A stretch of 64,000 nt of DNA, taken from contig NZ_AOMO01000024.1 in assembly GCF_000338875.1 (NCBI RefSeq), positions 124,001 through 188,000 on the forward strand. The letters run 5' to 3'. Source of the DNA: Vibrio mimicus CAIM 602. GTDB taxonomy: Bacteria > Pseudomonadota > Gammaproteobacteria > Enterobacterales > Vibrionaceae. A model generated the notes under the pieces. The model was not told the DNA's origin, made no database searches, and saw only the letters and a program-made list of their open reading frames with translations. Positions 58,159 to 64,000 of this stretch are shown piece after piece. Position 1 is the stretch's first letter, and every line of letters begins with the position of its first letter. A program made the translations under genes and the position numbers.

Positions 58159-61100
58159 TTAGTGAGCCGCTAAGTCATCACGTAAGTACGAAGTACGGTT
58201 GTAAATCGGTAAATACTGTAACGATTGCAACTGGTAGCGATATTGTTTTTCCAAATCTTTGCGTTTCGCTGCATCTTGGAAATCCGCTAGCTTAATCGTT
58301 GTTAGAGTTACATCTTCCAGTTTCTTCGTAGAAGCTGGATCGGCGTTAATTTCCGCCTCTACATCGGTCAATGCTTTATAGTCTTTTGTGAAACCCAGCA
58401 TGTACCATGCATAGCGGTTTTCTTTCGTCGCATAGTACGTTGCTCCATTACTGCGTACAAAAGTTCTTACTCCATCACCTGAACCTACTGATTCACTACG
58501 CATCGTGATTGAACGAGCGAATACTTCATCACGTTGGTCAACCATATTTCCGGCTGAATGCAGTACCATTGCGGTCAGGATCGCTTTGTTGAGTGGCACT
58601 TCTTCATACCGTGGTAATCCAAATGACTTACGTACTGGATAGCTCCCAGAGTAAGGCATACGATCAATTTTGTTACTCCACGAGAAAGTCGTGAAATCAC
58701 CTTGAGCAGGATGATAGTTACCTTCTGAATCTTTAAAGTTCAACCACAGTAAAGTTTCACCAAGAATAAGGGTATCTAACAACATATATCCGCTAGCTGA
58801 GAACTGATAATAACCATCTTTCAACCCGTAGACATCTGGTAGTTCAATCAATGACTTAGTAGAACGATCCGTCGATTCACGTTTCCCTACACGATCCACC
58901 AAAGCAACTGAAGCGGCCAAGATATCAGGCCAATGGCCAATGTAATCGATAAAGTTGCTGTAGTTGTTCACTGGTGCTGGACGCGGAGCCTTACCACTAT
59001 TTAGATACTTACCAAGCTCACCCACTACGGTAAGATCCGCAGCTAAACTCTGTTTAACCGTATCGTCAAAGCACGAAGTCGGCACATAGTTAATCGGGAA
59101 GTTATTACGCTGAGAATAGACACTGATAATGTCAGCCAATGCACGATAACTAATGGTGCCATCTGCTGCTTTAAGCTCACAAGTATGGTCAGGTGTCAGC
59201 AAAATGTTGATAAGCTTATCCCTTGCCATATCCACTGATTTAGGCGAACCACATAAGACTTCGAATGGCCATACTGTGGCATTTGCTTGGTTAGCACAGT
59301 AGTCAGCATTACCGATCGGCAGTCCCAACATCTGTACATTAGAAAGTGGCGTTGTAAACACAAGGTTCTGATAACGATCAAAAATATGTAACGAGTTTCG
59401 CCAATCCATGAATTCACTTACACGACGTTCAGCATATTTCATCGCCGTTGATTCAGAGAAGCGATCACTCATTCCTCGCAGGGTTCGTTTGTAGTAGTTG
59501 TCCTCATAACTTTCGAGTTTAAATGCCATAATTTCAGCACGGTTACGCCCCTCATCATGGCGATTACAGTCATCATTAAGGCTTACGTTGCCATCGGTAC
59601 AATATAGAAAATCACGCATTGGCTTGTCTGGATGCACAGTTTCCAACGCTTTTATTGCACCGTCATAAGTCAGTGAAGATGGTGAAGCGAAAGGATTGAG
59701 TGCTTCTTGACGTAGTTGCTCATCAAAAGCCCCCGCATGAAGATAAACTTTTGTCACTGATTGAGTATTGTCGCCATTGATTACAGTTTTTTGTGCTTCA
59801 ACTTGTCGTTTGTAGCCAAAACGTAATGCCGCCAAGTCATACGGACCAAACACCGCTAATGCATTAAGCATCGAAGGGTTGTAATCCATGATCGAAGAGT
59901 AACCAGGCACTGTTCGTAGCCCATGCTCAGCCAATTCACTTTGAGCGAAGTAGTTGTTAGCATCGTTACTGCCTTTAAAGTTATGACGTAAACCGAAGTT
60001 ATGGCCGAGCTCATGAACCAGTGTCTTCGCGTAGAAAACGCCTGTAATAAACAAACCAAGATCAGCTTGCTGCTTCTCGTTTAACTCATTCCACTCTTTA
60101 AGCTTACCGACAACACCCACTTCCCCATTCTTCCACAAGCTTTTATCTTGGAAGTTGAAGGTAATACCACCTATCGTCGTTGGCAGAGATTTTAGTGTTG
60201 CCCCTGCACGTAGTTCGGAGACAGGATACATGTTGTTTTCTGCCCACAAACGACGCTCCAGTTCGCGCAGTGCTGACATTTCTTCGAAAGAAACATCTTC
60301 TTGACCATAAGTCAGTTCTTCTTGTACTGCTTTAACAACATCTGCCAACGACTGATAAGCCATCGGAAGCGCTTGTGCTTGGTCTAGGTTTGTCGCTTCA
60401 GTAACATCAACATTTCTTTGACTATCATAATGGCTCACACCAGCACCATTACTTACTGGTGTATCAGTCGTTGAAGATGCTGTATTTGTGGTTGAAGAGG
60501 CATTTACAGTAGTCACACGACCACGGTTATAGTCGTTTGCTATGCGATCCCACAAAATATCCGATATAGAACGTAGAACACCTGAATACTGGTTCACGTG
60601 AGCATGCACGATTTCACCCGTTAATGGGTTAACCGCTGAAGGGCCATAACCAGCCAAACCGTTATCTAAAGGCTCATCAATCAGATTGATAACGTTGTAG
60701 CGTAAATCGCCTGACTGCTTACCACTGGGTTCGTGTAGACGAATTTGCGGCACACCCACTTTCACCAATTGTGGGTTGATGAGTGCAATAACGTCTTTGG
60801 TCACCTGTTTGAAAAACAGTGTTTCTGCATTTTGGTCAAAGCTATCTGACAGATGGTAATCAATATAAGGCTGCTTAGGATTAAAACGGTGCAGGTACTG
60901 GAACGTTTGATCGAACTGTCCATCAACATAAGAAGGATCGGGTCTACCGACTTCATTTGCAAAGAAACCGAACGTGTCTTCATCACCTTTTAAATAAATG
61001 ACAGGCTCATAAACACCACGCGAAGCACTGCGAGCAGTATTGGTATTTTGAGATGGAGAGCGAACAAGATCTAACGGAACCAAGGAGTAGAATTGGGAGA

Positions 61101-61848
61101 CGCTAAATGACAGTTTGTCGATATCATAGTCATTACTGTCTAAAGCATTAAGCATACAGTTCCAGTTATTCGTAACTCGGTAGTCCTGCATCAATTCAAA
61201 GTTAAGTACGCCATCCGTTGTGATCTCGTAACCTTTCCAGCCTGTACTTGGATCAATCGCTAAGCGCGGCGTACCAACCTTGGTATAACAACCTTCGGCA
61301 AATGTCAGCAAATCATTCCATGATGCTTCTGCGATGGTTGTTTTAGTAAAATCAGGTTCAAAATAAGCGCGCTGATGCCAAGGTACTTCGTTGTTATCAA
61401 CTTGCTCTTCTTTATTCGTACATTCGTTGTAATCGTTTTCTTTACATTGATAGTCAACGTAGTCAACAGGAATAGAGAGTACAAGGCTTTGATCATCCGC
61501 TCTTTCAATCCAACGGCCTAGCGCTTTTTCATCAATTTCGCCTTGACTGATGACATCAGGGCTAATCATGCGAACCTTAATTTCACCCGATTTTGCACTG
61601 TCATTATTGGCTTCAAATGCAACAGTAACTAACTTCTCCTGCCCCTGCATAAATGGGGCCATTGAGCCAGCATAACGTGGAGCATGAGCCATAGATGGCA
61701 TATATAAGTACACCTGATCTGTTTTCACTTGATCTCTGGTGTAAGAATTACTGGGTTTGGATATATATTCATAGGGTTGGTCATCCGCACCACAACCAGA
61801 CAAAATACCGGTAATAGCTGATGCCAACGCAATACGCTTAAATTGCAT
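58159..61848 (-). CDS. Very large zinc metalloprotease lipoprotein
   Basis: A 1229-aa secreted lipoprotein: signal MQFKRIALASAITGILSGC with lipobox LSGC and Gly at +2, so probably outer-membrane. A metzincin-type zinc site HELGHNFGLRH starts at residue 612, and a Met-turn-like SSIMDYNP follows about 45 residues later, so the catalytic site looks complete. The surrounding sequence resembles the zinc-dependent metalloprotease families with DUF5117/DUF4953 domains, which are usually shorter (~800 aa); the first ~450 residues are without family assignment by me. The substrate is unknown. A barrel protein gene lies 25 bp upstream on the same strand. Confidence 0.85.
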   Translation of the reverse strand: MQFKRIALASAITGILSGCGADDQPYEYISKPSNSYTRDQVKTDQVYLYMPSMAHAPRYAGSMAPFMQGQEKLVTVAFEANNDSAKSGEIKVRMISPDVISQGEIDEKALGRWIERADDQSLVLSIPVDYVDYQCKENDYNECTNKEEQVDNNEVPWHQRAYFEPDFTKTTIAEASWNDLLTFAEGCYTKVGTPRLAIDPSTGWKGYEITTDGVLNFELMQDYRVTNNWNCMLNALDSNDYDIDKLSFSVSQFYSLVPLDLVRSPSQNTNTARSASRGVYEPVIYLKGDEDTFGFFANEVGRPDPSYVDGQFDQTFQYLHRFNPKQPYIDYHLSDSFDQNAETLFFKQVTKDVIALINPQLVKVGVPQIRLHEPSGKQSGDLRYNVINLIDEPLDNGLAGYGPSAVNPLTGEIVHAHVNQYSGVLRSISDILWDRIANDYNRGRVTTVNASSTTNTASSTTDTPVSNGAGVSHYDSQRNVDVTEATNLDQAQALPMAYQSLADVVKAVQEELTYGQEDVSFEEMSALRELERRLWAENNMYPVSELRAGATLKSLPTTIGGITFNFQDKSLWKNGEVGVVGKLKEWNELNEKQQADLGLFITGVFYAKTLVHELGHNFGLRHNFKGSNDANNYFAQSELAEHGLRTVPGYSSIMDYNPSMLNALAVFGPYDLAALRFGYKRQVEAQKTVINGDNTQSVTKVYLHAGAFDEQLRQEALNPFASPSSLTYDGAIKALETVHPDKPMRDFLYCTDGNVSLNDDCNRHDEGRNRAEIMAFKLESYEDNYYKRTLRGMSDRFSESTAMKYAERRVSEFMDWRNSLHIFDRYQNLVFTTPLSNVQMLGLPIGNADYCANQANATVWPFEVLCGSPKSVDMARDKLINILLTPDHTCELKAADGTISYRALADIISVYSQRNNFPINYVPTSCFDDTVKQSLAADLTVVGELGKYLNSGKAPRPAPVNNYSNFIDYIGHWPDILAASVALVDRVGKRESTDRSTKSLIELPDVYGLKDGYYQFSASGYMLLDTLILGETLLWLNFKDSEGNYHPAQGDFTTFSWSNKIDRMPYSGSYPVRKSFGLPRYEEVPLNKAILTAMVLHSAGNMVDQRDEVFARSITMRSESVGSGDGVRTFVRSNGATYYATKENRYAWYMLGFTKDYKALTDVEAEINADPASTKKLEDVTLTTIKLADFQDAAKRKDLEKQYRYQLQSLQYLPIYNRTSYLRDDLAAH

Positions 61849-61872
61849 TGTTTACTTCCTTATATTAATTCC

Positions 61873-62734
61873 CTAAAACGAATACGTAAGTTGCGCGATA
61901 TAAGTCGCTTTATCCGTATCAAATAAATCTAAATTTCCAAGAGTTCCTCGCTCTGCGTCGCTATAAAACCCCGCACTGGATACAGTAAAAGATGCCGTCC
62001 ATGAACTAGAAATTTTATAATTACTATAGAGTGATGCCGCATAGGCAAACTCTCGGCTTCTATTCCCTTTATAACTTGTACCATTACCACCAAGTAAAGA
62101 CATGCCTAGGGTCAAATTATCAAATTGATAATTTCCATCCACAGAAAGAGAATAAACCCATTCTGTTAATACACGTCCATTCATGGTTTGGTATTTGTAG
62201 AAATTTTTCCTAAGTCTAGGTGAGACAGAATAATGACCACCGAGCATTTCAAAACTCACCGGCATAGAAAGCCGAAAAGCCGTATAAAGCTCCGTGTCAC
62301 GTGATGCTTCTGAGGTAGGAATAGTCAATTGCCCACCAAGCCCTAACCGGCCTGTTTCACCGAAAGCGAAGAGATTAGAGTAGTTTAAACCGACTACGGT
62401 ATCTGTCACGTAAGTACCCGTTTTATCCTGAAAGACTCTGTAGCCACCGCCATTAATATAGGCTCGTAGCTGTTCAGACACGGGATAATTCAGCGTGCCA
62501 TTCCATGACAAATTGCGGATGGAGCGGTAGTCATCTTTGTCATAAAGATTACTGTCATAAGCCAAAGTGGCTGAGCCTGACAGCTGACAAATCATACACT
62601 GCTGCTCTTCATTTAAAGCCATATCACTATTTTGAGTTGTGGCATCACCTTCTGATGACATTGCTGCTGCAGAAAAAAAAGCCAACAACTAAAAATGTTA
62701 TAGGATTGACCCTACACTTTTTTATGTTGTGCAT
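61873..62734 (-). CDS. Outer-membrane beta-barrel-like protein with a frame break in its signal peptide
   Basis: The mature part (~255 aa) is rich in alternating aromatic/polar strands and ends ...AQLTYSF, the terminal-Phe signature of outer-membrane barrels. A CMIC pair lies just after the signal region, near the start of the barrel. The uninterrupted frame begins at a TTG at 62688 right after a TAG and has no ribosome site. Twelve to fifteen codons further upstream, an ATG at 62734 with GGAAG before it would encode a good signal (MHNIKKCRVNPITFLVVGFF), but it is in register only if the T8 run (A8 at 62673-62680 on + strand) were seven bases. Either a sequence error or phase variation. Co-directional with the metalloprotease gene. 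Confidence 0.7.
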
Positions 62735-62922
62735 AGTTTACTTCCAAAAAATTCAGTTCTATTTCGAACCAAAAATTGATTTACTGAAAATAATATTTGC
62801 AGTAAACCACCCCAGTTAATGACAAAATCATTAACTGAAATTCATTAAATTATTATTTTTATAGATTAATCATTCACAGCAAGCAGAAAAACATCAATTG
62901 TTCTTTATTCAAGAGTAAAACT

Positions 62923-63744
62923 TTATTTTCGGTCTAATTCTCTTTTCCTCCTGTATTTAGGGTGAGTTATCGGGATTGCTGAAAGCAGCTTTTTGGTATA
63001 GTCATTTTTAGGGTTGTTATACACCTCTAGAACATTGCCATACTCAACAATTTTTCCGAAATACATAACGGCAATATTATCGGAAACTTGCTTAACCACA
63101 GATAAATCATGAGAGATAAAAATAATCGCCAAGTTCATTTCCTGCTGTAAAGTCAGCAGCAAATTAATGATTTGCGCTTGAACAGAAACATCCAAGGCCG
63201 ATACAGATTCATCACAAATCAGTAATTTTGGCTTTAATGCTATCGCGCGGGCTATCCCGATCCGTTGACGCTGTCCGCCCGAAAACTCATGGGGGTAGCG
63301 TTCAACCGAATTTGCGGGTAATCCCACTTTTTCAAGTAACTCTAGAACCCATTGTTTACGCTCTTTAGTATTACCCACACCATGAATGATAAACGGCTCT
63401 TCCAATATCATTCCAACCGTGTGACGTTGATTAAGCGACTCAAGCGGATCTTGAAATACAATTTGCATCTCTTTGCGTAATGAGCGCATGACTTTCGCAG
63501 AAAAATGCGTGATATCTTGCCCTTCAAAGAAAATGCGCCCTTCCGTTGGCTCAAAAAGTTTGAGTATGGTTCGACCCAATGTGCTTTTCCCACATCCAGA
63601 CTCACCAACCAGCCCTAACGTTTCTCCTGGCTGGATTGAAAAAGAGACGCCATCAACAGCTTTAACGGTATATCCGCGTCGGAACAGTTTTTTTCCAGAC
63701 ACAAAATGCTGTTTAAGGTTTTCAATTTTGAGTAGCGCTTGCAT
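62923..63744 (-). CDS. Oligopeptide/dipeptide ABC transporter ATPase, OppF/DppF type
   Basis: A 273-aa ATPase. The start region (YTVKAVDGVSFSIQPGETLG) is the OppF/DppF pattern. Walker A is GESGCGKSTLGR near residue 50, the signature FSGGQRQRIGIARAI near 157, and Walker B LLICDESVSALD follows. It would pair with the partial OppD-type gene two bases upstream to drive uptake of short peptides or other Opp substrates; permeases and binding protein lie outside the window. No ribosome site is obvious, consistent with coupling. Not adjacent to the peptide genes that I remember next to miaE in N16961. Confidence 0.9.
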   Translation of the reverse strand: MQALLKIENLKQHFVSGKKLFRRGYTVKAVDGVSFSIQPGETLGLVGESGCGKSTLGRTILKLFEPTEGRIFFEGQDITHFSAKVMRSLRKEMQIVFQDPLESLNQRHTVGMILEEPFIIHGVGNTKERKQWVLELLEKVGLPANSVERYPHEFSGGQRQRIGIARAIALKPKLLICDESVSALDVSVQAQIINLLLTLQQEMNLAIIFISHDLSVVKQVSDNIAVMYFGKIVEYGNVLEVYNNPKNDYTKKLLSAIPITHPKYRRKRELDRK

Positions 63745-63746
63745 GA

Positions 63747-64000
63747 TTACCCCTTAAACTCCGGAAATAACTGAGGATCTATAGGCTTAATGGAGATCAG
63801 TTGCTTGGGAGTATGCTCCAAGCTAGGCATTAAGCTCATTAAACGCTCGGTATACGGGTGCTGTGGCTCATCGAACAAGGAAAACACATCCGCATGCTCA
63901 ACCACTTTCCCCGCGTACATCACTGCAACTTCATCACAAACTTCAGCCACTACGCCTAAATCATGGGTAATAAAAATCACCGCCATACCGGTTTCTTGCT
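63747..64000 (-). CDS. Oligopeptide ABC transporter ATPase, OppD/DppD type (C-terminal part only)
   Basis: The frame is open to the right edge, so only the last ~84 residues are seen. They begin with QETGMAVIFITHDLGVVAEV (the switch-His H loop) and continue to the OppD/DppD C-terminal tail with HPYTERLMSLMPSLE, typical of the oligopeptide ATPase extension. Its stop codon is followed after two bases by the OppF-type start. The cysteine cluster that many DppD/OppD proteins have for an iron-sulfur site is not in this segment. Confidence 0.85.
   Translation of the reverse strand, partial: QETGMAVIFITHDLGVVAEVCDEVAVMYAGKVVEHADVFSLFDEPQHPYTERLMSLMPSLEHTPKQLISIKPIDPQLFPEFKG

Overview
The window reads as a chromosomal segment of a Vibrio very close to V. 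cholerae (the V. cholerae / V. mimicus / V. metoecus group). The predicted proteins (279-residue Vibrio-type FadR, NhaB, DsbB, FtsK, CysB, Lrp, Ndh, LolCDE, MsbA, LpxK) and their order match my memory of V. cholerae N16961 genes VC1865 to VC1909. I could not run a comparison, so locus numbers and statements about what N16961 lacks are recollection, not results.

Layout. 0-14 kb: the end of a DUF3360-type membrane protein, pflB and its activase pflA (anaerobic pyruvate cleavage), an LpxR-like outer-membrane protein, a chemoreceptor, a CbiM-like membrane protein, yfbU, and the stress operon prkA-yeaH-spoVR. 13.9-19.0 kb: a block I believe is accessory. It holds a glucose-type PTS EIICB divergent from a response regulator, a histidine kinase and an orphan glucose-binding protein of the Pseudomonas GtsA type. 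19-29 kb (minus strand): envelope genes kdsB, ycaR (59 aa), lpxK, msbA, comEC (frameshifted), then lolC (frameshifted)-lolD-lolE. 29-34 kb: a PilZ protein, mfd and csiV. 34.0-35.0 kb: a degenerate integron attC (VCR-like) followed by a DMT permease, where I expect the biofilm matrix gene bap1. 35-42 kb: GNAT, ndh with a perfect FNR box, ycfP, thiK, lpoB, ycfL, a COG3014 lipoprotein and hinT. 42-58 kb: a chemoreceptor, a free-standing CARF-nuclease protein (DUF1887), fadR, nhaB, dsbB, ftsK, lrp, ald, a methyltransferase, cysB, a coiled-coil membrane protein and miaE. 58-64 kb: a very large metalloprotease lipoprotein, a small outer-membrane barrel protein and the end of an oligopeptide ABC transporter (OppD/OppF-like).

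How the genes work together. Several neighbourhoods are functional units: pflB/pflA; PrkA/YeaH/SpoVR; KDO activation, lipid A phosphorylation and lipid A flipping (kdsB-lpxK-msbA); lipoprotein release (lolCDE); and regulators of cell-wall synthases (csiV, lpoB). The most original unit is the glucose block. An ABC-type glucose-binding protein has no permease or ATPase beside it and is translationally coupled to a sensor kinase. The kinase and its regulator face a PTS glucose transporter across a shared intergenic region that carries four copies of a 7-bp half-site.

Three single-base reading-frame breaks were found (comEC, lolC and the signal peptide of the barrel protein). One lies in an expected essential gene and one in a run of eight identical bases. 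I suspect at least some are sequence errors. No tRNA, rRNA, IS element, integrase or CRISPR array was seen.
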